In this document: piece after piece, positions 1 to 9,807 of the stretch
Numbering within the stretch: position 1 is the stretch's first letter
How the letters are laid out: the number at the start of each line of letters is the position of its first letter
DNA from: Kurthia senegalensis
GTDB lineage: Bacteria; Bacillota; Bacilli; Bacillales_A; Planococcaceae
Direction: 5' to 3'
DNA: 64,000 bases
Assembly (NCBI RefSeq): GCF_000285595.1
Contig: NZ_HE611065.1
Coordinates: 303,688-367,687, forward strand
Notes under the pieces: model-generated
Databases searched by the model: none
Told to the model about the DNA's origin: nothing
What the model saw: the letters and a program-made list of their open reading frames with translations, nothing else
Made by a program: the position numbers and the translations under genes

Positions 1-527
1 TCGTAAATTGAAACTTGTTCATCTTCTGGAATTGCTTCTAAAAGTTCTAATTTATATTCATCGTCAATTTCTTTGAATTTCGCTTGTGCTTCTTCACGAG
101 ACACATCATGACGAACGATTTCTAAATTTTCTGCTACGATGCGTTTCATTTCTTTTTCGATTGCAGGGAAATCTTCCGTTGTAATCGGTGTATCTGAATC
201 TACATCATAATAGAAACCATTTTCAATTGTTGGTCCGATGCCTAGTTTAATTCCAGGGTAAATGCGTTTTAACGCTTGTGCTAAAAGATGCGCAGTTGAG
301 TGACGCATAACGTCTAATGACTCTGCATCTTGTTGCGTTAAAATAGCAATTGTTCCATCTTCGTTTAAAGGTGTTTTCGTATCAACTAATTCTCCGTTGA
401 ATTTCCCTACTAACGCTTTTTTACGAAGTCCTGGGCTAATTGCTGCCGCTACTGCATCTGTTGTGATTCCAGCTTCAAATTCTTTTACAGAACCGTCTGG
501 GAAAGTTAAGTTAATCATTTCTGCCAT
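1..527 (-). CDS. thrS: Threonyl-tRNA synthetase, N-terminal part (runs off left edge)
   Basis: This cytoplasmic class II synthetase charges tRNA-Thr. Only about 175 N-terminal residues lie in the window. Reading the minus strand from ATG at 527 gives [20 protein letters not shown], the start of a TGS domain (about residues 1-62). It is followed by the editing-domain motif [12 protein letters not shown], whose HxxxH histidines belong to the zinc-dependent editing site of ThrRS. The catalytic core lies outside the window. A GGAGAG-type ribosome site precedes the ATG, and a T-box leader with a threonine specifier lies directly upstream, which independently supports the identity. Confidence 0.96.
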   Translation of the reverse strand, partial: MAEMINLTFPDGSVKEFEAGITTDAVAAAISPGLRKKALVGKFNGELVDTKTPLNEDGTIAILTQQDAESLDVMRHSTAHLLAQALKRIYPGIKLGIGPTIENGFYYDVDSDTPITTEDFPAIEKEMKRIVAENLEIVRHDVSREEAQAKFKEIDDEYKLELLEAIPEDEQVSIY

Positions 528-579
528 GTTGTTTTCTCTCCTTTTTTGTTTATCGAAAGCTATGGGCCACGTTGGAGAT

Positions 580-855
580 TTTTTCATAAAAAAACCCCGT
601 CCGCAAAGGGACGAAGTTGTATATTCGTGGTTCCACCCTTCTTCCTTCCATGTACAGACTACGGGCGTAGTAAGACAAAGACGAAGCTTTCGATCGGCTA
701 ACGGGCCGTTACCGTCGACAATTACTATGATTTCACTGCCGCTGCTCCAAGGTGGTAAATCATCTGCCGTACTAAGAAGCTCGCACCTTTACTTCTCTCT
801 CTGAAAGTCGTACAAATCATTGTTGTCCTTTTCGTTGCATTTACTTATTTTATGA
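580..855 (-). promoter_or_regulatory. T-box riboswitch of thrS (Thr specifier ACC)
   Basis: On the minus strand the leader contains the conserved T-box core AGGGTGGAACCACG (626-639). A terminator hairpin follows (CGTCC/GGACG arms and a T-run, about 588-617). In the Stem I part the codon ACC at 754-756 is followed by ACC-TTGGAG, in the same position as TAC before ACA-TTCGGAG in the tyrS leader of this window. ACC is therefore the likely specifier and matches Thr. Uncharged tRNA-Thr would stabilise the antiterminator and let transcription into thrS. Confidence 0.93.
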
Positions 856-860
856 AACAA

Positions 861-889
861 ATTATATAACGAAAATCCTAGATTTTCAA
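861..889 (-). promoter_or_regulatory. Sigma-A type promoter of thrS leader
   Basis: On the minus strand TTGAAA (884-889) and TATAAT (861-866) are separated by 17 bases. They lie just upstream of the T-box transcript and after the dnaI stop codon. Confidence 0.75.
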
Positions 890-899
890 GTATCTACGA

Positions 900-1841
900 C
901 TAATCTTCTTGGAAATCTCTAAAATTTGTTCCCGTCATATCAATCGGTATCGTCAACGTTCGAATACGTTGCATAATACGCTCTGATTTAATAATATCGA
1001 GTTCGCGATCATCTTTCGTTTTAGAAAAATGATGTGCTAATTCTTTATAATTCATATTTGATGAAATAAACGTCGGTAACCCTTCTGCCATACGGTAGTG
1101 AAAAATCGTACCGAGTATTTCATCACGCGTCCAAATCGTTAACGTCTCAGCACCTAAATCATCGAGCATTAAAACAGGTGCTCTTTTAACGAAGTCTAGT
1201 TTTTCTTCTAACGTTTGATCCCCGATTGCACTTTTCAATTCACGTAAAAATTCGGGTACGTAAACGAGAATAGAGCGCACTTCCATCTTCGCTAGTTCAT
1301 TTGCGATTGCTGCAAGTAAAAATGTTTTTCCTACACCAAAACTACCATGTAAGTAAAAACCTTTCGTCGGTAAATCCGTCGGGTTTTGACGCACTTGCTC
1401 AATGAAGTTCGTTGCCTGTACCATGATTTCCATGCGTTCTCGATTGTTCGTTTTCAATGTGCTCATATCTGCTTTCAATACATCTTTCGGAATAAACATA
1501 CTCGCAATCATAGAGGCTGTTTTACGACGTGCTTCCTCTACACGTTTCGTCTCACATGGCACGTATTGAATATCGATATTATCTCGCTCTACGATGAGTT
1601 GTGGTACGAGACCGTGAATTGGATTTTTACACGTTGCAACCGATTCACATTTACTACAATCATGTTGTTGTGTCGTATATTCAAACAATTTCCCGATGCC
1701 TCTGTCGACCATAGATTGCGTCACTTTTTCATCTTTAATAAATTGTTGGATTTCTGTATCAGACAAAACGGTTTGTTGCAACGCATTCAGACGTTGCTCG
1801 AATCCCGCGTCTTTTTTTATTTGATTTTTTATTGGTTCCAC
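900..1841 (-). CDS. dnaI: Helicase loader DnaI
   Basis: DnaI is an AAA+ ATPase that loads the replicative helicase DnaC at oriC and at restarting forks, together with DnaB and DnaD. The N-terminal domain has a zinc-binding cluster (CSKCESVATC followed by NPIHG, about residue 60). The C-terminal ATPase domain has Walker A GSFGVGKT and Walker B LMLDDLGAE. The open frame reaches a GTG at 1850, but a second GTG at 1839-1841 gives MEPIKNQIKK, which matches the MEPI start of B. subtilis DnaI, and it has AGGTGA five bases upstream. I therefore prefer 1841. It follows dnaB with almost no gap, so the two are co-transcribed. Confidence 0.95.
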   Translation of the reverse strand: MEPIKNQIKKDAGFEQRLNALQQTVLSDTEIQQFIKDEKVTQSMVDRGIGKLFEYTTQQHDCSKCESVATCKNPIHGLVPQLIVERDNIDIQYVPCETKRVEEARRKTASMIASMFIPKDVLKADMSTLKTNNRERMEIMVQATNFIEQVRQNPTDLPTKGFYLHGSFGVGKTFLLAAIANELAKMEVRSILVYVPEFLRELKSAIGDQTLEEKLDFVKRAPVLMLDDLGAETLTIWTRDEILGTIFHYRMAEGLPTFISSNMNYKELAHHFSKTKDDRELDIIKSERIMQRIRTLTIPIDMTGTNFRDFQED

Positions 1842-1850
1842 GACATTCAC

Positions 1851-3620
1851 CTACCCCTTTTTATACCCTAAACGTGCTAATAATTTTTGACGTTCTTCTT
1901 CTAAAGAAGGGTCAGCTTCTTTTTCTTCCGTCTCTTGATGTTGTTTGTGAACCCCTTCTTTATACCACGAAGGCAATTTTGATTCATCAACTTGCGGTTT
2001 ATTGTAAGCTGTTTTAGAATATTTTTTTCCTTTAGATTGTTGATAATTCATACTGAATTGAAGCGCAGTTTTTGCATCTTCAACCATTTCTTTACGCCAA
2101 CTTCCAGCGATTGCTTCTAAAAACCCTTTATTTAACGAGCCTGTAAAATGAGCATAATGTGCCAAAGCATTCATTAATTCATTCGTATATTCGTAATGTT
2201 GCTGGAATTCTTCTACAACACGTACAACAGAAGTAAACGGTTCTTTCCCATCATTTAATATTTGTAAAAATTCGAGCGGTTCGGTTTGTTGCATTAGTTC
2301 GACTACAAGCGTTTGTAATTGTGGTTCTGTATAGGCGGGATCTTTTAAATGATCAAGTAAATAAAACGTACCAGCCGCTGCTTTGAGTAGTTTGAACTGT
2401 TCATGCATCTCTTCTGTCGCCACAATTTTTTTGCTTTGTGGTTGCGTGCTTCGATGTTCAAACTCTTTCGCAAGTTCCATCGCCGCTTCGGCTGTTTTTA
2501 CACCGGTATTACGCCAATGACTCGCAATCGACTCTACATACTTTCGATTTAATTTCCCTTCATTTCGTAAATAAACGTAATGAAGTAATACGTTAACGAC
2601 TGGTGCAGACATCCCGTAATGCAGAACGAGATCTTCCGCAAGTTCTAAATCTTTCGGAAACGGCACATTGCCATCTGCAACACTCGTTAATACGTCAATC
2701 GGTGATGATTCATTAAACCACGTAATCAATTCGTCTCGCTTCGTCATTTGTTTTTCCGTTGAAGGTCGTTCTTTGTTCTTTTCTACCTTTACGAATTTCT
2801 CCAATGATGGCGGTTCTTTTGATGTGACCATTTTATAAAAATTAGAGGCTGATTTTTTAAGTTTCTTTTCAGAAACATGCATCGTTTCATCTAATGACAT
2901 CATTAAAATTTGCTGCATATCTTTCGGTGATAATCGATATAAAAACGCAAGTTTCGCAACGAGTTGTTTCACTTCCGTCGTCAAAATAGACGTCGGAATC
3001 AATTGTTCGGACAGCCCTTTTCTTAATGCGTCAAAATCAAAGCCTTGTGCATCAAATGGAATGTCTTTCGGTTTTTCGACGGACAGTTTCATTTGCAAAT
3101 CATTCGGTGGCATATGTTGTTGTACAGGTTGATACACGTCCATAAACGTACGTGAGACGTCAGTATACCCTTCTGTTGTCGACCCTTTCACCATGAAACG
3201 TTGGCGCAAGGCACGATACGCATGCTCCCCAATTTTGCTATACAAAAACATCGATAAAATCGGGTCATCAAAAAATAATTTTGCCTCAAGTGGCGGTAAC
3301 ACATCATATATAAAATAACGCATAGCGTCTTCTTCTCTACGCCAGCTTCGTAACAATCCAATCGCTTCAAGTGCAATACGAGATTCAAAAATTTTAGCAA
3401 TCGGCATATCAAGTGCATTCATCAAATGATAGTGCGATAAATTTGCTGCTTCCATATCTTCCCCTTCAGCCCATAACATAAAATAAAGACTCACAGCATC
3501 TGGTCCAATTAGTGGTTGATATAAAAGTGTAATCATTTTGCGTTCATAACTTGATAGTGGAAAGGGAATACGAATTGACAGTCGGTCAACCGGTTGCAAC
3601 TCTCTATATAAATTTACCAA
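1851..3620 (-). CDS. dnaB: Replication initiation / membrane attachment protein DnaB
   Basis: DnaB is a primosomal protein of Bacillales that acts with DnaD and DnaI to load the helicase and is membrane associated in B. subtilis. The N-terminus (about 1-170) is the DnaD/DnaB homology 1 region. Two DDBH2-like units follow. The first carries YVESIASHWR (about residue 365) and the second FLEAIAGSWR (about residue 510), both fitting the family's Y/F-xxx-I-xxx-W motif. At 589 residues it is clearly longer than B. subtilis DnaB (472). The extra length sits in the linker around residues 240-300 and in a charged C-terminal tail. It lies between nrdR and dnaI, the standard order. Confidence 0.93.
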   Translation of the reverse strand: MVNLYRELQPVDRLSIRIPFPLSSYERKMITLLYQPLIGPDAVSLYFMLWAEGEDMEAANLSHYHLMNALDMPIAKIFESRIALEAIGLLRSWRREEDAMRYFIYDVLPPLEAKLFFDDPILSMFLYSKIGEHAYRALRQRFMVKGSTTEGYTDVSRTFMDVYQPVQQHMPPNDLQMKLSVEKPKDIPFDAQGFDFDALRKGLSEQLIPTSILTTEVKQLVAKLAFLYRLSPKDMQQILMMSLDETMHVSEKKLKKSASNFYKMVTSKEPPSLEKFVKVEKNKERPSTEKQMTKRDELITWFNESSPIDVLTSVADGNVPFPKDLELAEDLVLHYGMSAPVVNVLLHYVYLRNEGKLNRKYVESIASHWRNTGVKTAEAAMELAKEFEHRSTQPQSKKIVATEEMHEQFKLLKAAAGTFYLLDHLKDPAYTEPQLQTLVVELMQQTEPLEFLQILNDGKEPFTSVVRVVEEFQQHYEYTNELMNALAHYAHFTGSLNKGFLEAIAGSWRKEMVEDAKTALQFSMNYQQSKGKKYSKTAYNKPQVDESKLPSWYKEGVHKQHQETEEKEADPSLEEERQKLLARLGYKKG

Positions 3621-3646
3621 CGTAATCCAACCTCCTTCACTTGCAC

Positions 3647-4135
3647 TTACTCTTGATCCGAATCTTTCAATTGTGTTCGTTTTTGATTTTCTAACAACTC
3701 ATGCATTTCTTCTAAAAATACATTAATATCTTTGAACTGACGATAAACAGACGCAAATCGAACGTATGAAACTTCATCGATTTCTGCAAGACGTTCCATA
3801 ACCATCTCACCTACATCTTCAGAACGTACTTCTCCGTTGCCCTGTCTACGCAATTCTTTCTCAATATTAAATACGAGTGTTTCTAGTTCTGAAAGTGGTA
3901 CGGGACGTTTTTCGCAAGCACGAATTAATCCACGTAACACTTTTTCATGACTAAATTCTTCACGAGAACCGTCTTTCTTCACGACGACTAATGGCATTTC
4001 CTCCACTTTTTCAAATGTCGTAAAGCGATAATTGCATGATTCGCATTCGCGACGGCGACGAATCGCTTTATTATCGTCTACTGGACGGCTATCAATTACT
4101 TTCGTTCCATTATATTGACACGCTGGACATCTCAT
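3647..4135 (-). CDS. nrdR: Transcriptional repressor NrdR
   Basis: NrdR represses ribonucleotide reductase genes by sensing nucleotides. The N-terminal zinc ribbon has two Cys pairs (MRCPACQ and ECESCNYRF). The ATP-cone begins at about residue 48 ([14 protein letters not shown]). The C-terminus has [14 protein letters not shown], typical of the family. Its length of 162 residues is slightly above the usual 150-156. It is the first gene of the nrdR-dnaB-dnaI unit, 26 bases before dnaB. In B. subtilis speD lies between nrdR and gapB; it is absent here. Confidence 0.97.
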   Translation of the reverse strand: MRCPACQYNGTKVIDSRPVDDNKAIRRRRECESCNYRFTTFEKVEEMPLVVVKKDGSREEFSHEKVLRGLIRACEKRPVPLSELETLVFNIEKELRRQGNGEVRSEDVGEMVMERLAEIDEVSYVRFASVYRQFKDINVFLEEMHELLENQKRTQLKDSDQE

Positions 4136-4267
4136 AATTTTCTACTCTCCTGCAACTTACTTTATAGTTAATACATTATATCAAAAAATGGACGGTAAAA
4201 TCGAATCTACTCCGTTTTTCCTCTAGAAAATAGTCAAAAGCTTCAGAATACCTATTTCTACACAAAC

Positions 4268-4301
4268 GAAAAGCACGGTAGAAGCTTCTACCGTGCTTTT
4301 T
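4268..4301 (-). terminator. Terminator after gapB
   Basis: This is a perfect hairpin (AAGCACGGTAGAAG and its reverse complement) with flanking A and T runs. It lies 31 bases downstream of the gapB stop codon. Confidence 0.85.
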
Positions 4302-4331
4302 TCTAACACTTCTATGTGTCATTTGAAACAA

Positions 4332-5348
4332 TTATGCGTTAACTGCTGTTAAATTAGCAATGACTTTTTTCGTTAAATCTACTACGCGAGAAGAATAACC
4401 CCATTCGTTATCGTACCACGCTAAAACTTTCACTTTTTTATCGCCCATTACCATCGTTGTTAATCCATCGATCGTCGCAGAAGCTGGGTTCGTATTGAAG
4501 TCACTTGAAACAAGTGGTTCCATTGTGAAATCTAAAATGCCTTTTAAGCTACCTTTTGAAGCTTCGATGAACGCTGCATTCACTTGTTCAGCCGTTACAG
4601 ATTCATTTAAATCTACAACTAAGTCTACTAATGATACGTTTGGTGTTGGTACGCGAAGTGCCATACCGTGAAGTTTTCCTTTTAATTCTGGTAATACGAG
4701 TGTTAATGCTTTCGCAGCACCTGTTGAAGTTGGAATAATTGACTCTGCACATGAACGTGCACGACGTAAATCTTTGTGTGGATTATCAATATTTTTTTGA
4801 TCATTCGTATAAGAATGCACCGTTGTCATTAAGCCATTGTCGATGCCAAATGTATCGTTTAACACTTTTGCAACTGGTGCTAAACAGTTTGTCGTACATG
4901 AAGCATTCGAAATAACGTCATGTTTTGATAAATCAAGTTGTTCATCGTTAACGCCCATGACGATCGTAATATCTTCATTTTTACCTGGTGCTGTTAAAAT
5001 AACTTTTTTAGCACCCGCTTCTAAATGTTGCGCCGCTTTTGAACGTTCGTTAAATTTACCCGTTGCTTCAATGACGATATCAACATTTAAATCTTTCCAA
5101 GGAAGCGCGATTGGATTACGTTCCGCAACTAATTGTATGCGCTTACCATTTACGACTAAGAAATCTTCTCCTGTTTCTACAGTACCGTCAAAACGACCAT
5201 GAGTTGTGTCGTATTTAATTAAGTGAGCTAAAGTTGTCGCAGGGTAGCTTGCATTAATAGCCACAATGTTCAAATCTTCTTGCATCGCCTTTCTAAAAAC
5301 CATACGACCGATTCGGCCAAATCCATTAATCGCTATTGAAACTGTCAT
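4332..5348 (-). CDS. gapB: Glyceraldehyde-3-phosphate dehydrogenase, gluconeogenic GapB type
   Basis: It interconverts glyceraldehyde-3-phosphate and 1,3-bisphosphoglycerate in the cytoplasm. The N-terminal Rossmann motif is NGFGRIGR and the catalytic cysteine sits in SNASCTTNCLAP (about residue 152). After the second beta strand the sequence is NASYPATTLAHLIKYDTTHG, which lacks the acidic residue that selects NAD in glycolytic GapA. It matches the NADP-preferring GapB used for gluconeogenesis in B. subtilis. The location between nrdR and coaE/mutM/polA is the gapB locus. It is flanked by its own promoter and terminator. Confidence 0.93.
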   Translation of the reverse strand: MTVSIAINGFGRIGRMVFRKAMQEDLNIVAINASYPATTLAHLIKYDTTHGRFDGTVETGEDFLVVNGKRIQLVAERNPIALPWKDLNVDIVIEATGKFNERSKAAQHLEAGAKKVILTAPGKNEDITIVMGVNDEQLDLSKHDVISNASCTTNCLAPVAKVLNDTFGIDNGLMTTVHSYTNDQKNIDNPHKDLRRARSCAESIIPTSTGAAKALTLVLPELKGKLHGMALRVPTPNVSLVDLVVDLNESVTAEQVNAAFIEASKGSLKGILDFTMEPLVSSDFNTNPASATIDGLTTMVMGDKKVKVLAWYDNEWGYSSRVVDLTKKVIANLTAVNA

Positions 5349-5403
5349 TATATAAATCCTCCTAAAAGTGAGTTGTTTTTAATCAATCATCTTATTTGCA
5401 ATT

Positions 5404-5412
5404 AGTATAGCA
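5404..5412 (-). promoter_or_regulatory. Extended -10 promoter of gapB
   Basis: The minus strand reads TGCTATACT, an extended -10, with a poor -35 (TTTTAC) 16 bases upstream of TATACT. It lies about 55 bases before the gapB ATG. Confidence 0.5.
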
Positions 5413-5486
5413 CATTTACTCAAAAGTAAAACCTTTTTTCCATCAAAATGAAAAAGATTTTATTTTCTGACTATTTTTATATAAAA

Positions 5487-5513
5487 AAACAAGAGCTTTT
5501 TATAGCTCTTGTT
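5487..5513 (-). terminator. Terminator overlapping the coaE stop codon
   Basis: The minus-strand hairpin ACAAGAGCTA/TAGCTCTTGT is followed by a T-run. Its 5' arm is formed by the last codons and stop of coaE, so it ends the polA-mutM-coaE unit. Confidence 0.8.
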
Positions 5514-6101
5514 CTACGCCCCACTCTTTTAAAATATGGTGTAATTGTCTTTCAGTAGACGCTAAATCTGTATTGTTATAAATGACTGCATCTGCACCTT
5601 TTTCTTTTACCGAAATCGGCAATTGCGAACTAATTCTCGCTTTTGCCTCTTCAAAAGATAATTGATTTCGCTCCATTAATCGAGTGAGCTGATTTTCTTC
5701 TGTAACGGATACGACTAATATCCGATCAACGAAGTGTTGCAGCTGACTTTCAAACAACAAAGGAATGTCCATCACGACGTTTAAAGCCCCGTTACTAAGG
5801 TATTCATCGCGTTGTCTCAACATTTCTTTTCGAATAGCTGGATGAATAATATCATTCAATTGCTTTCTTTTTTCGGGTCATGAAAAATCAAATCCCCTAC
5901 TTTTTTACGATCCATTTGACCGTCTGGTAAGATGATTTCTTCTCCGAATGCTTGCGCAATTTGTTGCAATGTTTCCGTTCCTGGCTCTACGACGATGCGT
6001 GCCACTTGATCGGCATCTACAATCGGTAATTGTAATTTTTCAAGCATTTTTGCTACGGTACTTTTCCCGCTTGCAATACTTCCTGTTAATCCAATAATCA
6101 A
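5500..6101 (-). pseudogene. coaE: Dephospho-CoA kinase, broken by one frameshift
   Basis: CoaE phosphorylates dephospho-CoA in the last step of CoA synthesis. The first 80 residues begin MIIGLTGSIASGKSTVAKML (P-loop GSIASGKST), then the frame stops after FHDPKKESN. The second part starts NDIIHPAIRKEMLRQRDEYL in another frame. At 5868-5873 there are six T (A on the coding strand); a seventh gives DPKKRKQLNDIIHP, the normal family sequence. The rejoined protein has about 200 residues, the usual length. The gene is essential in most bacteria, so a sequence error is more likely than true loss. It is 12 bases after mutM, in the polA-mutM-coaE operon. Confidence 0.93.
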
Positions 6102-6113
6102 ATTAAACTCCCC

Positions 6114-6986
6114 CTACTTTTGACAATTCGGACAGTAAAATGAATTTCTACCTGCGATAATTTCTTGTTCTGTATTAGTATGACACATTGGGCATTTTTT
6201 CATCCCATACATTTGTAAACGGGTTTGCATACTCCCTGCTTCCCCATTAATATTTCGATAATCGGAAATAGAAGAACCCCCAAATGCGATACTTTCTGTT
6301 AGTACTGCAACAATTTCTTCAAATAGTTGTATCAGTTGTTGCTTGCTTAATTGGGACACTTTTCGTCCAGGAGATATTTTTTGTTTGAACAACGCTTCGG
6401 TCGCATAAATATTCCCGCAACCACTCACAATATGTCCATCCATTATAACCGCTTTAATCGCCTTATTTTGATATTTTTTCAAAGCACATTTTTCTAAAAA
6501 ATACGGCAAAGCTTCTTGTGCAAACGGCTCTGGTGCCATCAAAAGAAGTGGTGGGTATTCTGTTTGATTATTTAATAAGCGTAATTCGCCAAATCGACGA
6601 ATGTCGGCATAAATTAGCCACTCATCTTCCCCTAATTGTAATTGCACGTGCATATGACGGTGGAATTTTGCTTCGGTAACATCATCCGGATGTTTCACAT
6701 AAAACCAAGCACCTGACATTCCTAAATGATTGACGAGTAATTGCTTTTTATTATCTTTAATGACTGTAAAGAAAATATACTTCGCATGACGCTCGATTCG
6801 CTCAATCTTCATTCCCGTCACTTGTTCGATAAATGCATTTGTTTGTAACCCTTTAATAATGCATTCCTTGCCTGCTTCTTTTGATTGTTGAATCGTATTT
6901 GAAACGATTACGCGTTGGATTGTTTTACCTTCCACTTGAGGTTTTAACATTCGTACAACGCCTTCTACTTCTGGTAATTCTGGCAT
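6114..6986 (-). CDS. mutM: Formamidopyrimidine-DNA glycosylase
   Basis: MutM removes 8-oxoguanine and formamidopyrimidines from DNA. The mature N-terminus PELPEVEG carries the catalytic proline and glutamate. The middle helix-two-turn-helix region has CGNIYATEALF. The C-terminal zinc finger has CPMC and CPNC pairs. Length 290 is a little above the usual 275. It starts 12 bases after polA. Confidence 0.97.
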   Translation of the reverse strand: MPELPEVEGVVRMLKPQVEGKTIQRVIVSNTIQQSKEAGKECIIKGLQTNAFIEQVTGMKIERIERHAKYIFFTVIKDNKKQLLVNHLGMSGAWFYVKHPDDVTEAKFHRHMHVQLQLGEDEWLIYADIRRFGELRLLNNQTEYPPLLLMAPEPFAQEALPYFLEKCALKKYQNKAIKAVIMDGHIVSGCGNIYATEALFKQKISPGRKVSQLSKQQLIQLFEEIVAVLTESIAFGGSSISDYRNINGEAGSMQTRLQMYGMKKCPMCHTNTEQEIIAGRNSFYCPNCQK

Positions 6987-6998
6987 TCCGTCACTTCC

Positions 6999-9623
6999 TT
7001 ATTTCGCTTCGTACCACGTATCACCTATTGCTGCATCCGCTTTTAAAGGTACGCTTAATTCAAGCGCACTCTCCATTACTTTCGGTACGAGTTGTTGCAT
7101 TGTTGTCACTTCTTCCGGTGGCACTTCGAAGATCAGTTCATCGTGTACTTGTAATAACATTTTTGAACGTAAGCCTTGTTCTTTCAATGCACGATTCATT
7201 TGAATCATCGCTAGTTTAATAATATCCGCTGCCGATCCTTGAATCGGTGTATTCATCGCTGTTCTTTCTGCAAAACTACGCACGTTAAAATTACGGCTAT
7301 TTAAATCTGGTAAATAGCGACGACGATTTAATAATGTCGTAACGTAGCCTGCTTTCTTCGCCTCTGCTACGATGTTTGTCATATAGTCTTTTACACCAGG
7401 AAAACTTTCAAAATAACGTTCAATAAAGTCCGCTGCCTCTTTACGTGTAATCCCTAAGTTTTGAGACAATCCATAATCACTAATACCGTAAACGATACCG
7501 AAGTTAACGGCTTTCGCTTGACGTCGCATGTTCGGCGTCACCGATTCTTTTTCTACACCAAAAACATCCATTGCTGTTTTCGTATGAATATCAAGATCGT
7601 GTCGGAACGCATCAATTAGATTTTTTTCATTTGCCATATGTGCTAACACGCGCAATTCAATTTGAGAGTAATCGGCAGAGAATAGTTTCCAACCTTTTTG
7701 ACTCGGAATGAACGCTTGACGAATCTTTCTACCTTCTTCTAAACGCACAGGAATATTTTGTAAATTAGGATCTACTGAGCTTAAACGCCCTGTTGCCGTT
7801 AATGCTTGTTGATAGCGCGTATGAATTTTATGATTATCCGGATGAACAACTTTTAATAGACCGTCAATATACGTTGATTTTAACTTTCCTAACTGACGGA
7901 ACGCTAAAATATAATCAATCACTTCATGTTCAGGTTGTAATTTTTCTAGCACGTCAGCAGCTGTCGAATACCCTGTCTTCGTCTTTTTAACGATCGGTAA
8001 TTTTAGTTTTTCAAATAGCACGACACCTAACTGCTTCGGAGAATTAATATTAAATTCCGTTCCTGCTAATTGATAAATTTTTTGTTCAATCGCCTCTAAT
8101 TTCGAAGTAAGTTCTGTTCCCATTTCAACGAGACGTTGTTCATTTACTGACACACCGGTGCTTTCCATTTCACATAAAATGAAAGCAAGTGGTAATTCAA
8201 TATCTTTGTATAAATCAAATTGTTCTTTTTCTTTTAATGCAGCTTCTACTTGAGATGTCGTCTCAAAAATCGCGACAGCTTTTTGTGCGACGTATTGCGC
8301 AAGTTCTTCAATAGGTGGAATTTGGCGTTTTGCCCCTTTCCCGAAGACACGCTCTGCTACCACTAAACTCGTATAGCCATATTGTTTCACAACATCACTC
8401 GGATCATCTAAACTTTGTGCAGGTTCATCAATATATGCCGCAAGCATTAAATCTGACGTCACACCGTTAAGTGTTAGTCCATAGCGTTGTAAAGCAGCTT
8501 TTTGTGCTTTTACATCAAATACGTATTTTTCAATTTGCTCATCTTGTAAATACGTTTGAAGTGTTGTTGATTTCATCGCATCTTCCATTTTCATAAAATA
8601 ATGTGTCTTATTGTCCGTCAAACTAATCCCCAATAAATCACAGTCATGATAATGTTCGTTATCTAATTCCGCATGTACTGCCATCGGTGTCGTTACTTCA
8701 GGAAATTCCGTTACAATTTGCACATCTAAAGCCACTTCTTGCTCTGCCTCCGCTACTTGTAGGTCACTTTTCTCAATCAATGACTTAAATGATAGTTCAC
8801 GCCACAATGCAAACAATGCATCTGCTTCAGGTTCTGTCCATGCTAAATTTTCTATTTTCACATCGATTGGCGCTTGGCGATTAATCGTTGCAAGTTCTTT
8901 ACTCATCTTCGCCTGTTCTTCATTCGCACGCAGTTTTTCTTGTAGCTTGGCCCCCTTCACATCATCGACATGTTGGAAGACATTTTCGACTGATTCAAAT
9001 TGTGTTAACAATTTAATAGCCGTCTTCTCTCCAACACCTGGTACACCTGGGATATTATCTGAAGAGTCGCCCATTAACCCTTTCATATCGATAATTTGTA
9101 ATGGTGTTAATGAATACTTTTCAAAAACATGTTGCGGCGTATATTTTTCAATATCCGTCATACCTTTACGTGTAATATACACCGTCGTATTGTCTGAAGC
9201 TAGTTGCGTTAAATCTTTATCGCCTGATACGATAATCGTTTGTAGATTTTTGGCATCTGCTTCTTTACTAAGCGTTCCGATAATATCATCCGCTTCGTAC
9301 ATTTCTAGCTCGTAGCGTTGCATATTGTATGCATCTAACAGTTTACGTAAATACGGAAATTGTTCCGATAATTCAGGTGGTGTTTTTTGGCGTCCACCTT
9401 TATACTCGCTGTATGTGCTATGGCGGAACGTCGTTTTCCCTGCATCAAATGCCACTAAAATATGCGTCGGCTGTTCTTCTGCTAAGATTTTTTGTAGCAT
9501 CGTCGTAAATCCGTACACTGCATTCGTGTGAATCCCTTGATCGTTCGTTAATAATGGCAAAGCAAAAAACGCTCGATATGCTAAGCTATTTCCGTCTAAT
9601 AATAGTAATTTTTCTTTTGTCAT
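6999..9623 (-). CDS. polA: DNA polymerase I
   Basis: PolA fills gaps and removes RNA primers. The N-terminal 5'-3' exonuclease (about 1-290) shows SGDKDLTQLAS and a helix-hairpin-helix PGVPGVGEKTA. The middle 3'-5' exonuclease-like region lacks the expected acidic DxE catalytic set, as in other Bacillus Pol I, so it is probably not proofreading. The C-terminal polymerase has DYSQIELRVLAH (motif A), the O-helix region RRQAKAVNFGIVYG (motif B) and QVHDELIFE (motif C). Its length is 874 residues, and it is the first gene of polA-mutM-coaE. Confidence 0.98.
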   Translation of the reverse strand: MTKEKLLLLDGNSLAYRAFFALPLLTNDQGIHTNAVYGFTTMLQKILAEEQPTHILVAFDAGKTTFRHSTYSEYKGGRQKTPPELSEQFPYLRKLLDAYNMQRYELEMYEADDIIGTLSKEADAKNLQTIIVSGDKDLTQLASDNTTVYITRKGMTDIEKYTPQHVFEKYSLTPLQIIDMKGLMGDSSDNIPGVPGVGEKTAIKLLTQFESVENVFQHVDDVKGAKLQEKLRANEEQAKMSKELATINRQAPIDVKIENLAWTEPEADALFALWRELSFKSLIEKSDLQVAEAEQEVALDVQIVTEFPEVTTPMAVHAELDNEHYHDCDLLGISLTDNKTHYFMKMEDAMKSTTLQTYLQDEQIEKYVFDVKAQKAALQRYGLTLNGVTSDLMLAAYIDEPAQSLDDPSDVVKQYGYTSLVVAERVFGKGAKRQIPPIEELAQYVAQKAVAIFETTSQVEAALKEKEQFDLYKDIELPLAFILCEMESTGVSVNEQRLVEMGTELTSKLEAIEQKIYQLAGTEFNINSPKQLGVVLFEKLKLPIVKKTKTGYSTAADVLEKLQPEHEVIDYILAFRQLGKLKSTYIDGLLKVVHPDNHKIHTRYQQALTATGRLSSVDPNLQNIPVRLEEGRKIRQAFIPSQKGWKLFSADYSQIELRVLAHMANEKNLIDAFRHDLDIHTKTAMDVFGVEKESVTPNMRRQAKAVNFGIVYGISDYGLSQNLGITRKEAADFIERYFESFPGVKDYMTNIVAEAKKAGYVTTLLNRRRYLPDLNSRNFNVRSFAERTAMNTPIQGSAADIIKLAMIQMNRALKEQGLRSKMLLQVHDELIFEVPPEEVTTMQQLVPKVMESALELSVPLKADAAIGDTWYEAK

Positions 9624-9673
9624 CGATTCGCACCTCTTTCTTATATCTTTATTATTTTACCATGAAGGCATAA

Positions 9674-9706
9674 AAAAAGACCGCTAGAAACACAACTTCT
9701 AGCGGT
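9674..9706 (-). terminator. Terminator after phoPR
   Basis: The hairpin has arms CCGCTAGAA/TTCTAGCGG (9681-9689 and 9697-9705), followed on the minus strand by TCTTTTTTTA. It separates phoR from polA. Confidence 0.85.
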
Positions 9707-9807
9707 TCAAACGTTTTTTACATTCGAAATAAGGATTTGAAATAGGGGTATACGAATACGATACCATGCTTCTTTAAAGCGCATATAAAGGAATTGTAAA
9801 TGTATTG

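Noticed and set aside
397..804. Open frame of 135 codons on the plus strand
   Set aside because: It runs antisense to thrS and through its T-box leader; the conserved RNA motifs explain the sequence.
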